Below are positions 44,436 to 52,458 of a stretch of DNA of 64,000 bases, piece by piece. Each line of letters starts with the position of its first letter. The first letter of the stretch is position 1. The position numbers and the translations under genes were made by a program. The notes beneath the pieces are model-generated. The model did no database searches. It worked only from the letters and a program-made list of their open reading frames with translations, and was not told the origin of the DNA. This DNA is from JAENVT01 sp963720775. GTDB lineage: Bacteria; Actinomycetota; Acidimicrobiia; Acidimicrobiales; Ilumatobacteraceae. The stretch is from the NCBI GenBank assembly GCA_963720775.1, contig CAVRGR010000001.1:62001-126000 (forward strand), in the 5' to 3' direction.

Positions 44436-46697
44436 GTGGGGAGCATTCTCGGTAACCGAGTGCAGCGCGTCGAAGACCCGCGAATGCTCACCGTCGGCGG
44501 CACGTATGTCGAAGATGTCCCCGTAGACGCGGCGTGGGTGCATTTCGTGCGAAGCGAATACGCGCACGGCCGGATCCTGTCCTACGAGGTCGACGACGCC
44601 AAGAAGGTTCCCGGGGTGCTCGGGGTGTTCACCGGTGAGGACCTCGACCTACCGCCCTTTCCGCACGTACAGCCGATACTGAAGGCCGGCAGCGAACGTC
44701 CGCTGATCGCCAAGGGAACGGTCCGTTTCGTCGGCGAACCGATCGTCGCTGTTGTCGCCGTCGACCGTCGCACAGCCGTCGACGCCGGAGCGTTGGTCTA
44801 CGTCGACATCGAACCGCTTCGCGCTGTCATCGATCTCGACGAAGCCCTGAGCGACACAACACTCGTTCACGAGCCGCTGGGCACCAACACCTATGCGACC
44901 TTCACCTCCGATCATCAGGCCGACTTCGCCGGCTGTGAGGTCGTGCTCGAACTGCGCGTCATGAACCAACGAATCGCAGGCTCACCGATCGAACCGCGCA
45001 GTGGGCTCGCCTACTGGGAGCCTGGCCCGGAGGGTGATCGATTGGTGCACTACTCGGCGTGCCAGGGCGCTCACCCCACCCGCGACATCCTCGCCAAGCT
45101 GTACGACCTCCCGCCGTCACGAGTTCGCGCCGTAGTACCCGACGTCGGCGGCGGGTTCGGTGTGAAGTCGCGCACCATCGGCGAAGAGTTGACCCTCGGT
45201 TGGTTGTCGAGGCAGGTGGGACAGCCGGTGCGCTACACCGAGACCCGAACGGAATCGATGCAGGCCCTTCCACAGGGCCGCGGGCAGCGAATGGATCTGA
45301 AGATCGGCGGCAGCCGCGATGGTCGGGTCACGGCGTACCAGGTGGATGTGCTGCAAGACGCCGGCGCATATCCGTTGATGGGTGCCTACCTCCCGATGAT
45401 GACTCAGCGAATGGTGCCCGGGGTGTACGACATCGCCAGCTGCGGGTTCCACGGCGTCTCCGTGGCGACGAACAAGATGTCGGTCACCGCCTATCGCGGG
45501 GCCGGCCGGCCCGAGGCTGCTCTGGCGATCGAGCGGGCAATCGACTACTTCGCCGCCGAGATCGGCATGGATCCTGCGGAAGTACGCCGACGCAACTTCA
45601 TCCCCAAGTTCATGGAGCCGTACACCACCGGAATCGGCACCGTTTATGACGTCGGCGACTACGGCGAGGCGTTGCGGCGTGTTCTCGACGCTGCCGACTA
45701 CACGGCGTTGCGAGCCACTCAGGCCGCTCAGCGCGCGGCCGGCTCCACCGTTCTCACTGGCATCGGTCTTGCCGCGTACGTCGAGATCACGTCGGCAGCA
45801 GCACCTACCGAATACGGTGCTGTGCATCTTCTCGCAGACGGCCGGATGCGCGTCCTCACCGGTGCGACGCCGTACGGACAGGGTCATGTCACCACGTGGA
45901 AGATGATCATCGCCGATCGACTCGGCGTGCCGATGGACGACGTCGAAGTCGTCCACGGCGACACCGATGAGGTGCCCTCCGGTGGGTTGACCGTGGGGTC
46001 GCGGTCGGTGCAGGTCGCCGGGTCGTCGCTCGTGGTTGCGGCCGGCAAGCTCTCCGACGCGGCGCGCGAGCGCGCCGCGAACCTGTTGGAGGCAGCGGTG
46101 GATGACGTGGTACTCGACGTCGACTCGGGAACCTTTCACGTCGCCGGCTCGTCGGTGCCGGCAGTCACCTGGGCCGATGTCGCTCGTTCCGACGGCGAGG
46201 CCCTGTTCGGCCTCAGTGACTTCAAGGCTGCGCAGCCGACGTTCCCATTCGGAGCCCACGTCGCCGTCGTCGATGTCGACACCGAGACCGGTCAGGTGAT
46301 CGTGCGGCGTGTCATTGCCGTCGACGACGCCGGGACCCTTCTCAATCCGCTGATCGTCGAGGGTCAGATCCACGGTGGCATCGGCCAAGGCGTGGCTCAG
46401 GCGTTGATGGAGTGGATGCAGTACGACGACGACGGCAACCCGGTCACGTCGAACTTCGCCGACTATCCGGTGATCTCGGCAGCCGAGCTCCCGAGCTACG
46501 AGCTGGTGCACATGGAGACTCCGACCTGGGTGAACCCACTCGGCGCCAAGGGTGCCGGCGAGTCGGGAACCATCGGTTCGATCCCCGCCGTGCTGAACGC
46601 GGTGATCGATGCGCTCGCGCCATTCGGGGTTCGCCACCTCGACGGACCGGCAACGCCAGAGCGTGTCTGGCACGCCATGAAGCTGGCGCAACAGTAG
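44436..46697 (+). CDS. Form II CoxL-like molybdenum hydroxylase large subunit (stand-alone)
   Basis: A 753-aa xanthine oxidase/aldehyde oxidase-family protein that should bind molybdopterin cytosine dinucleotide. The N-terminal hammerhead domain starts GNRVQRVEDPRMLTVGGTYV. The active-site loop reads AYRGAGRPEA, the form II motif rather than AYxCSFR of true aerobic CO dehydrogenase. The base-catalyst Glu lies in GAKGAGESGTIGSIP, and VVPDVGGGFGVKSR is present. A GTG at 44436 follows AGGAGG (44421-44426) by nine bases. No FAD (CoxM) or 2Fe-2S (CoxS) subunit gene is nearby, so it must recruit subunits from elsewhere or use another electron partner. It is likely a hydroxylase of an aromatic or aldehyde substrate. 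Confidence 0.88.
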   Translation: MGSILGNRVQRVEDPRMLTVGGTYVEDVPVDAAWVHFVRSEYAHGRILSYEVDDAKKVPGVLGVFTGEDLDLPPFPHVQPILKAGSERPLIAKGTVRFVGEPIVAVVAVDRRTAVDAGALVYVDIEPLRAVIDLDEALSDTTLVHEPLGTNTYATFTSDHQADFAGCEVVLELRVMNQRIAGSPIEPRSGLAYWEPGPEGDRLVHYSACQGAHPTRDILAKLYDLPPSRVRAVVPDVGGGFGVKSRTIGEELTLGWLSRQVGQPVRYTETRTESMQALPQGRGQRMDLKIGGSRDGRVTAYQVDVLQDAGAYPLMGAYLPMMTQRMVPGVYDIASCGFHGVSVATNKMSVTAYRGAGRPEAALAIERAIDYFAAEIGMDPAEVRRRNFIPKFMEPYTTGIGTVYDVGDYGEALRRVLDAADYTALRATQAAQRAAGSTVLTGIGLAAYVEITSAAAPTEYGAVHLLADGRMRVLTGATPYGQGHVTTWKMIIADRLGVPMDDVEVVHGDTDEVPSGGLTVGSRSVQVAGSSLVVAAGKLSDAARERAANLLEAAVDDVVLDVDSGTFHVAGSSVPAVTWADVARSDGEALFGLSDFKAAQPTFPFGAHVAVVDVDTETGQVIVRRVIAVDDAGTLLNPLIVEGQIHGGIGQGVAQALMEWMQYDDDGNPVTSNFADYPVISAAELPSYELVHMETPTWVNPLGAKGAGESGTIGSIPAVLNAVIDALAPFGVRHLDGPATPERVWHAMKLAQQ

Positions 46698-46723
46698 ATT
46701 TTCTCTTCGACCAGGGGGTCACG

Positions 46724-49700
46724 ATGTCTTTCACGGATTCGAGCACAGAGCAGTTCTCGCTGCAGCAACGGTACGAGGCCGCTCCGAGACAGATCCTGGC
46801 GACGGGCATCCAGGCCCTGGTGCGCCTGCCGATCGATCTGATGCGCGCCGACCGGGCCAGGGGCTGGAACACGGCTGCGTTCATCTCCGGTTACCAGGGC
46901 TCGCCGCTCGGCGGCTACGACCGCGAGCTGCAGAGTCAACGCAAGCTGCTCGACGAGCTGAACATCGTGCATGTTCCCGGGCTCAACGAAGAGCTCGCGG
47001 CGACATCGGTCTTCGGATCGCAGGTTGCGCAGACCTACGCCCGCCCCAAGTACGAAGGCGTCGCCGCGGTCTGGTACGGCAAGTCTCCGGGGCTCGATCG
47101 TGCCGGCGACGCCATCCGCCACGGCAGCTTCGGCGGCACGGCGCGTAAGGGGGGAGTCGTGCTGCTGGTCGGCGACGACGCGGCCGCAAAGTCGTCGACG
47201 CTTCCTTCTCGAAGCGACCCGACGCTCGTCGCCCTGCACCTCCCGGTGTTCTACCCGGGCACGGTGCAGGAGGTGCTCGATCTCGGCTTCCACGCGTTCG
47301 CGATGTCACGGCTCACCGGCTTGTGGGTGGCGATGAAGATCACAACGCCCGTCGCCGACGGCTCCGGAATCGCCGAAGTTGCGCCGGATCGCGTGCATCC
47401 TGTCCTCCCCGCTTTCGAGGTCGATGGGAAGGCGTGGGAACCTACGCTCAGCGGCCACGTCGGTGTTCCGTTCGCCAACACCCTCGAGATCGAAGTGCTC
47501 GGCAACCGCATCGAATGGGCCAAGAAGTACGTCGCCGCGAACCCCGTCAACCAGTTCGTCACGAATCCTGCCGAGGCTTGGTTGGGCATCGTCGCCGGTG
47601 GTCACGACATGCAGCAGGTCCTCGAGGCGCTGCGCGTGCTCGGTCTCGACGAGAGCCGTCTCACCGATCTGGGTGTGCGCGTGCTCAAGCTCGGCGCGTT
47701 GCACCCTCTCGATCACGGTGCGATCCGTCAGCTTGCCGACGGAACCGCCACGGTGCTGGTCTGCGAAGACAAGATCGACTTCCTCGAATCGCGGGTTCGT
47801 TCCGTGTTGTACGGCTCCGCCAACGCCCCGGCCATCGTGGGCAAGCAAGATCATGACGGCAAGTCGTTGATCACACATTACGGCGCGCTCACCATCGACA
47901 ACCTCGTCGACTCGCTGCGCCGTGTTCTCACGCTGCGAGTCCCGGCCGATCAGCTCGCCACGGTTCGCAAGTCGGAGCCGGTGCGGATCTCACTCGGTGC
48001 TACGGCGGTGCGTACTCCGTTCTTCTGCTCCGGCTGCCCACACAACACCGGGCTGCAAGTTCCCGAAGGCTCATTGGTCGGCGCGGGCATTGGTTGCCAC
48101 GGCATGGTCAGCATCGTTCCTCGGGAGCGCACTGGGCACGTGACCGGCATCACGCAGATGGGTGGCGAGGGTGCGCAGTGGATCGGCACAGCGCCCTTCG
48201 TCGAAGACCATCACTTCTTCCAGAACATGGGCGACGGCACGTACTTCCACAGTGGTCAGCTCGCCGTCCAGGCTGCAATCGCGTCGGGCACGACGATGAC
48301 GTTCAAGATCCTCTACAACGCTGCCGTGGCCATGACCGGCGGGCAGGACGCGGCCGGCCTGCGCACCGTTCCCGAGATGACTCGAATGCTGATGGCCGAG
48401 GGCGTCAAGCGCATCATCGTCACTACCGACGATCCCGGCAAGTACCGGGGCGTCGACCTTCCCGCTGGTGTCGACGTGGTGCATCGCGACTCGATCATCG
48501 ACGCGCAGGAGACGCTGCAAGCGATCGATGGGGTCACGGTGCACATCCACGACCAGCAATGCGCCGCCGAGAAGCGTCGCGATCGCAAGCGTGGCATCCT
48601 GGCGCCGGCGACGTTCCGCGTGATGATCGACGAGCGCGTGTGCGAGGCCTGCGGCGATTGTGGTGTGCAATCGAACTGTCTCTCGTTGCACTCCACCGAG
48701 ACAGAGTTCGGTCGCAAGACCGTCATCGACCAGGCCAGCTGCAACGTCGACGCCAGTTGCCTGAAGGGTGACTGCCCGGCTTTCATCACGGTCAAGCCCG
48801 GCAAGGCCAAGAAGGCCAAGCGCTCCGCTGCGTCCGCCACCGAGCTTCCTGTGCCGTCGCTGCAGGTTGCGGGCGACGTTGCCATTCGCATGCCTGGGAT
48901 CGGTGGCACGGGGGTGGTCACCGTCAGCCAAGTGCTGGCCGCCGCCGCTCAGATCGCCGGCGTCGATGCCAGAACTGCCGACCAGACGGGCCTGTCGCAG
49001 AAGGCCGGCCCCGTCGTCTCGACCGTGACGATCGGCGATCCGATCCCTGGTCGTATCGGTGTGCTTCTCGCCTTCGATGCGCTGGCGTCGTCGACGCCCG
49101 CCAATCTGGCCGGTCTCGATCCGGAGGGCAGTGTCGCCGTCGTGTCGACGAGCATCGCCCCCACCGGGCGAATGATCGGCAAGGTCGACTCGCACGGCCT
49201 CGACCTGGCGCCGTTGCGCACCGAGCTCGGCAAGCGAACCGACGCCGGCCGCAACCTCTACGTCGACGCGTCGCAGATCGTCACTGCGCTGCTCGGCAAC
49301 GCCGTCACCGCCAACGTCTTCATGGTGGGTGTCGCCTATCAGGCTGGGTTCATCCCGTTGCCGGGCGAGGCCATCGAACGGGCAATAGAACTGAACGGCA
49401 CGGCCGTCGAGGCCAACCTCTCGGCGTTCCGGTGGGGTCGCCGCTGGACGGTCGATCCCGACGAGGTCGAGAAGGCCGCGGGGGCGAGCATTGCATACGA
49501 CCTCGAGTCGTATCCGGTCGAGGGGATCGCTGACGCTGCGTTCCGCGAGCTCGTCGAGCGTCGCGCCGGCGACCTCGTCGCCTATCAGAACCGGCGATAC
49601 GCCAAGCGGTACGTCGACGTGGTTCTCGAGGCTCATCGTGCCGAGGTGGCGGCCGGGGGAGACGGCACGTTCGAGTCCACCGTGGCTCGCCAGTTGCACC

Positions 49701-50137
49701 ACGTGATGGCCTACAAGGACGAATACGAGGTCGCTCGGCTGTTGTTGGCCGGCCGCTCCAGGGTCGCCGCGCAGTTCGGCGACGACGCCAAGATGACGTG
49801 GAACCTGTACCCGCCGATGTTGAGGTCGATGGGTCTCGGTCGGAAGCTGCGCTTCGGTCGCTGGTCGGTGCCGGTGCTCGCGTCTCTGCGAGGGATGAAG
49901 GGCGTGCGCGGAACGCCGTTCGATCCGTTCGGCCATGCCAAGGTGCGCCGTACCGAGCGAGCGCTCGTCGACGAGTACGTCGATCTCGTCGAACAGGCCT
50001 CGGCGATGTTGTCGAGCGACCCGGCCAAGGCGGTCGAGCTGGTCGGTCTCATCGATCAGGTCCGCGGATACGAGGGCGTGAAGCTCGCCAACGTCGAGCG
50101 GTATCGCGACGCGCTTGCCGTCGCCCGTCAGACCTAG
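46724..50137 (+). CDS. Fused indolepyruvate/2-oxoacid:ferredoxin oxidoreductase
   Basis: A 1,137-aa single-chain member of the pyruvate:ferredoxin oxidoreductase family. It oxidatively decarboxylates a 2-oxoacid to an acyl-CoA with thiamine diphosphate and reduced ferredoxin. Segments: IorA-like pyrimidine-binding part (SGYQGSPLGGYDREL, VPGLNEELAATS), TPP-binding part (GIGCHGMVSI, QMGGEGAQWIG, NMGDGTYFHSG), cysteine cluster CEACGDCGVQSNC (~residue 638) and CNVDASCLKGDCP, then the IorB-like gamma domain (MPGIGGTGVVTVSQVLAAAA) and a C-terminal domain (~1000-1137). AGGGGG at 46713 precedes the ATG at 46724. Such fused enzymes use indolepyruvate, phenylpyruvate or branched oxoacids, which fits an aromatic catabolic neighbourhood. 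Confidence 0.9.
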   Translation: MSFTDSSTEQFSLQQRYEAAPRQILATGIQALVRLPIDLMRADRARGWNTAAFISGYQGSPLGGYDRELQSQRKLLDELNIVHVPGLNEELAATSVFGSQVAQTYARPKYEGVAAVWYGKSPGLDRAGDAIRHGSFGGTARKGGVVLLVGDDAAAKSSTLPSRSDPTLVALHLPVFYPGTVQEVLDLGFHAFAMSRLTGLWVAMKITTPVADGSGIAEVAPDRVHPVLPAFEVDGKAWEPTLSGHVGVPFANTLEIEVLGNRIEWAKKYVAANPVNQFVTNPAEAWLGIVAGGHDMQQVLEALRVLGLDESRLTDLGVRVLKLGALHPLDHGAIRQLADGTATVLVCEDKIDFLESRVRSVLYGSANAPAIVGKQDHDGKSLITHYGALTIDNLVDSLRRVLTLRVPADQLATVRKSEPVRISLGATAVRTPFFCSGCPHNTGLQVPEGSLVGAGIGCHGMVSIVPRERTGHVTGITQMGGEGAQWIGTAPFVEDHHFFQNMGDGTYFHSGQLAVQAAIASGTTMTFKILYNAAVAMTGGQDAAGLRTVPEMTRMLMAEGVKRIIVTTDDPGKYRGVDLPAGVDVVHRDSIIDAQETLQAIDGVTVHIHDQQCAAEKRRDRKRGILAPATFRVMIDERVCEACGDCGVQSNCLSLHSTETEFGRKTVIDQASCNVDASCLKGDCPAFITVKPGKAKKAKRSAASATELPVPSLQVAGDVAIRMPGIGGTGVVTVSQVLAAAAQIAGVDARTADQTGLSQKAGPVVSTVTIGDPIPGRIGVLLAFDALASSTPANLAGLDPEGSVAVVSTSIAPTGRMIGKVDSHGLDLAPLRTELGKRTDAGRNLYVDASQIVTALLGNAVTANVFMVGVAYQAGFIPLPGEAIERAIELNGTAVEANLSAFRWGRRWTVDPDEVEKAAGASIAYDLESYPVEGIADAAFRELVERRAGDLVAYQNRRYAKRYVDVVLEAHRAEVAAGGDGTFESTVARQLHHVMAYKDEYEVARLLLAGRSRVAAQFGDDAKMTWNLYPPMLRSMGLGRKLRFGRWSVPVLASLRGMKGVRGTPFDPFGHAKVRRTERALVDEYVDLVEQASAMLSSDPAKAVELVGLIDQVRGYEGVKLANVERYRDALAVARQT

Positions 50138-50141
50138 ACGA

Positions 50142-51611
50142 TCAGCGCAGCGCGGTCTGCGGCCACCCGGTATCGGCAACGAACGCCTTGACTCGGTCGA
50201 CCGGGTCGCTGCGGTCATAGATCCCGTACATGGCTTGCTTCATGCGCGGCGGGTCGCCGAAGAAGAACAGCTCGTAGTGCGACTGACGCCCTCCGAACGC
50301 GCTGATCGACATGTCCCAGGCCAGGCGGAAGAGCGCCACACGCTCCGCCGCGGAGCCGGAGGCACCCTGGAGGTACTTGGCGATGTCGGCCCCGCGGGGT
50401 CCCTCGAGGTCGGCCTCGGTGGGGATCGTGATCAGACCGCTGGAGGTCACGAGTTGCATGATCTCGACCAGGCGCTTGTAGACGCTCGGGAACCAGTTGC
50501 GCGCGGCGTCGAGCGGTGGTCGCGCGGGGGTCATGACGCCGTACTTGTTCAGCGCGGCACCGGCCTCGCTCGACACTTTGAGGCCCTTCATGATCTCCAG
50601 GATCATGATCACCTCGGCGACCATGTGTTGCACATGCGGCGCATCGCCGGAACCGATCATGTCGATGACTGCCTGGATCACGCCGAGGAAGGCCTCGGTC
50701 TTGGCGATCTTCAGGTTGACGACCTGATGGGCCATGTGCAGAACTGCCCCGGTCTCCGCATAGGCGCGATTGGCGAGATCGACGTCGTTCATCAACAGCA
50801 CACGTTCCCACGGCACCAGCACATCGTCGAAGTAGACCATCGCGTCCATCTCGTCGAAGCGAGATCCCAGCGGATGGTCGCGGTGACTGCGACCGAGGTC
50901 GAGCGGCTCACGGCACTGGAACGACAGACCCGGCGTGTTGTTGGGAATGCCGAAGGCGAGCGCGTACGGCTTCATCGCGTCGTCGATCTTGTTGACGGTC
51001 GACGGGAAGATCAGGATCTCGTCGCTGATCGGGAGTGTTGCCAGCATGCGCGCACCGCGAACGATGATCCCATCTTCGGTCTCGCGAACGAGGCCGAGAG
51101 CGAGGAAGGGATCGGCCATCTCGTAGGCCTGTTTGCGCTTGTCGACCTGCGGGTTGGTGAGCGCGTGGGTCAGCGCCAGATCGTTCTCGCGGATGTACTC
51201 GAAGTAGTTGCGGGCGTTGTCGGCGAACTGCGGTCGGCACTGACCGAAGTAGTCGGCCGCAGTACCGGCGCCCATCAGGTTGACGTTGAGGTAATCGGGC
51301 ATTCGGCCCATGAACCCGAGGCAGGCGTCGGCCCACACCTTGTGCATCGCCGAGCGACGTTCCAGATCGTCGCGAGTGCGAGGGACGATGAAGCTCATGC
51401 CCACCCGATCGCCCGTGGAGGGAGATGCGAACGTCATGGTTTCGACGAGGTCGGGTCGGTGCTGCAAGTCGTACAGCGCAGCAAGCGAATGAGCCGCGTT
51501 CGCGGTGCGCGGATGCGTGGTCGGGTCGTCGACGCGCTCGCCCTCGATCCACAGCGTCGGAGGCTCCGACTGCAATCGTTCAAGAACTTGCCGTCCGGTA
51601 CGTGCTCCCAT
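50142..51611 (-). CDS. HpaB-type flavin-dependent aromatic hydroxylase
   Basis: A 489-aa protein of the 4-hydroxyphenylacetate 3-monooxygenase large-subunit family, acyl-CoA dehydrogenase-like in fold. It hydroxylates a phenolic ring with FADH2 supplied by a reductase. Family segments: FMGRMPDYLNVNLMGAGTAADYF, NDLALTHALTNPQVDK, GIIVRGARMLATLPISDE, FDDVLVPWERVLL and FGGRQSHYELFFFGDPPRMK. It lacks the cysteine/His set of the related 4-hydroxybutyryl-CoA dehydratase, so hydroxylation is the better reading. No HpaC reductase is in the window. The ATG at 51611 is divergent from iclR, 48 bp away, suggesting it is the regulator's target. Confidence 0.88.
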   Translation of the reverse strand: MGARTGRQVLERLQSEPPTLWIEGERVDDPTTHPRTANAAHSLAALYDLQHRPDLVETMTFASPSTGDRVGMSFIVPRTRDDLERRSAMHKVWADACLGFMGRMPDYLNVNLMGAGTAADYFGQCRPQFADNARNYFEYIRENDLALTHALTNPQVDKRKQAYEMADPFLALGLVRETEDGIIVRGARMLATLPISDEILIFPSTVNKIDDAMKPYALAFGIPNNTPGLSFQCREPLDLGRSHRDHPLGSRFDEMDAMVYFDDVLVPWERVLLMNDVDLANRAYAETGAVLHMAHQVVNLKIAKTEAFLGVIQAVIDMIGSGDAPHVQHMVAEVIMILEIMKGLKVSSEAGAALNKYGVMTPARPPLDAARNWFPSVYKRLVEIMQLVTSSGLITIPTEADLEGPRGADIAKYLQGASGSAAERVALFRLAWDMSISAFGGRQSHYELFFFGDPPRMKQAMYGIYDRSDPVDRVKAFVADTGWPQTALR

Positions 51612-51646
51612 TCCGAATCTCCTCAGCCTTGTCGCAGCAGATGTTC

Positions 51647-51652
51647 TATAAT
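51647..51652 (+). promoter_or_regulatory. Consensus -10 box of the IclR-family gene
   Basis: A perfect TATAAT at 51647-51652 ends seven bases before the ATG at 51660, the leaderless arrangement. A weak TTGTCG (51629-51634) is too close to be a normal -35. Confidence 0.6.
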
Positions 51653-51668
51653 CGAAACGATGATTCGA
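51652..51668. promoter_or_regulatory. Candidate IclR operator
   Basis: TCGAA (51652-51656), seven bases, TTCGA (51664-51668). This inverted repeat overlaps the -10 box and first codons of the iclR-family gene in the 48-bp divergent region shared with the hpaB-type gene. Autorepression and control of the neighbour would fit. The arms are short. Confidence 0.35.
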
Positions 51669-52340
51669 ATCGCGAACGAGACTGTAGCACCCTCCCAAAC
51701 GCTGGATCGAGGGCTCGCCTGCCTCGCTTTCGTGGCGGTCGCAGATCGCGCCGTGTCGGTCGACGACACTGCCCAAGCGCTCGGACTGCATCGCTCGATC
51801 GTCTATCGACTGCTGCGAACGCTCGAGCTTCGGCGGCTCGTCGAGCGCGACCCGGACGGCGACTTCCTGCCCGGGCCCTACCTCGCTGTTCTGAGCCGAT
51901 CGGTCAGGCGATCGCTGCGCGCCGCCGCGGCATCGGCCGTTGCCGATCTTTCGGACGAACTGCAGATGACCGCGTTCCTGGTGGTGGCCGACGGCCTCGA
52001 GGCCGTGACCATCGACAGCGTGGAACCTCGTTCGCTCAACGCACACGTCGCCTATCGGCCCGGCACGCGGCACGCGATCGACCGGGGTGCGCCGGGGTTG
52101 GCGTTGCTCGCGGCACGGCCGCCCGCGCCGGGCGAGCGCGGGGAGGTCGCACTGGCCCACGATCGGGGCTGGGCGCACAGCGAGTCCGAGGTGATCGCCG
52201 GTATGGCGTCGGTGGCCAGCCCGATCGGCGACGCGGGTGCGCTCGCCGTGTTGTGGCTTGCCGGGGCCGGCGACGTCGACGCAGCCGCGGTCGGACGTCG
52301 AGTCGCCGAAGCCGCCCGACGGATCGAGTCGCGCCTGTGA
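51660..52340 (+). CDS. IclR-family transcriptional regulator
   Basis: A 226-aa protein. The N-terminal winged helix-turn-helix (TLDRGLACLAFVAVADRAVSVDDTAQALGLHRSIVYRLLRTLELRRLVERDPDGDFLPGPYL) matches IclR. The effector domain (residues ~80-226: MTAFLVVADGLEAVTIDSVEP, RPGTRHAIDRGAPGLALLA, GWAHSESEVIAGMASVASPI) is somewhat short and lacks part of the usual GAF-like core. It is divergent from the hpaB-type hydroxylase and so probably regulates aromatic hydroxylation. The ATG sits right behind a consensus TATAAT. Its 3' side carries two palindromic repeats. Confidence 0.9.
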   Translation: MIRIANETVAPSQTLDRGLACLAFVAVADRAVSVDDTAQALGLHRSIVYRLLRTLELRRLVERDPDGDFLPGPYLAVLSRSVRRSLRAAAASAVADLSDELQMTAFLVVADGLEAVTIDSVEPRSLNAHVAYRPGTRHAIDRGAPGLALLAARPPAPGERGEVALAHDRGWAHSESEVIAGMASVASPIGDAGALAVLWLAGAGDVDAAAVGRRVAEAARRIESRL

Positions 52341-52349
52341 GACCTCCGG

Positions 52350-52394
52350 TGTGGAGTGTTTCGCGCTCGCCTGGGTGCGCTGACCAACTCCACA
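52350..52394. repeat. Palindromic intergenic repeat, copy 2a
   Basis: TGTGGAGT (52350-52357) pairs with ACTCCACA (52387-52394) around a 29-nt loop. The left arm continues as TGTGGAGTGTTTCGCG, the same core as at 23169 and 52402. It starts 10 bp after the iclR stop. Confidence 0.65.
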
Positions 52395-52401
52395 GGTCGG
52401 C

Positions 52402-52446
52402 TGTGGAGTGTTTCGCGGCCGGCTGGGTGCCGCGAAACCCTCCACA
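52402..52446. repeat. Palindromic intergenic repeat, copy 2b
   Basis: Eighteen-base arms TGTGGAGTGTTTCGCGGC (52402-52419) and GCCGCGAAACCCTCCACA (52429-52446) pair with one mismatch around a 9-nt loop. It lies between the convergent ends of the iclR and SDR genes. The predicted hairpin is very stable and could end transcription from both sides. Confidence 0.75.
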
Positions 52447-52458
52447 CTGGGATTCGGG

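Noticed and set aside
44436..46697. Aerobic CO dehydrogenase (form I CoxL)
   Set aside because: The active-site loop is AYRGAGR, not the cysteine-containing AYxCSFR of true CO dehydrogenase, and coxM/coxS are absent.
48071..50218. Minus-strand 715-aa frame opposite the fused oxidoreductase
   Set aside because: Shadow frame: the plus strand carries all conserved motifs of the oxidoreductase.
50142..51611. 4-hydroxybutyryl-CoA dehydratase or vinylacetyl-CoA isomerase
   Set aside because: The fold is shared, but the set of cysteines and histidine that bind the 4Fe-4S cluster is not seen.
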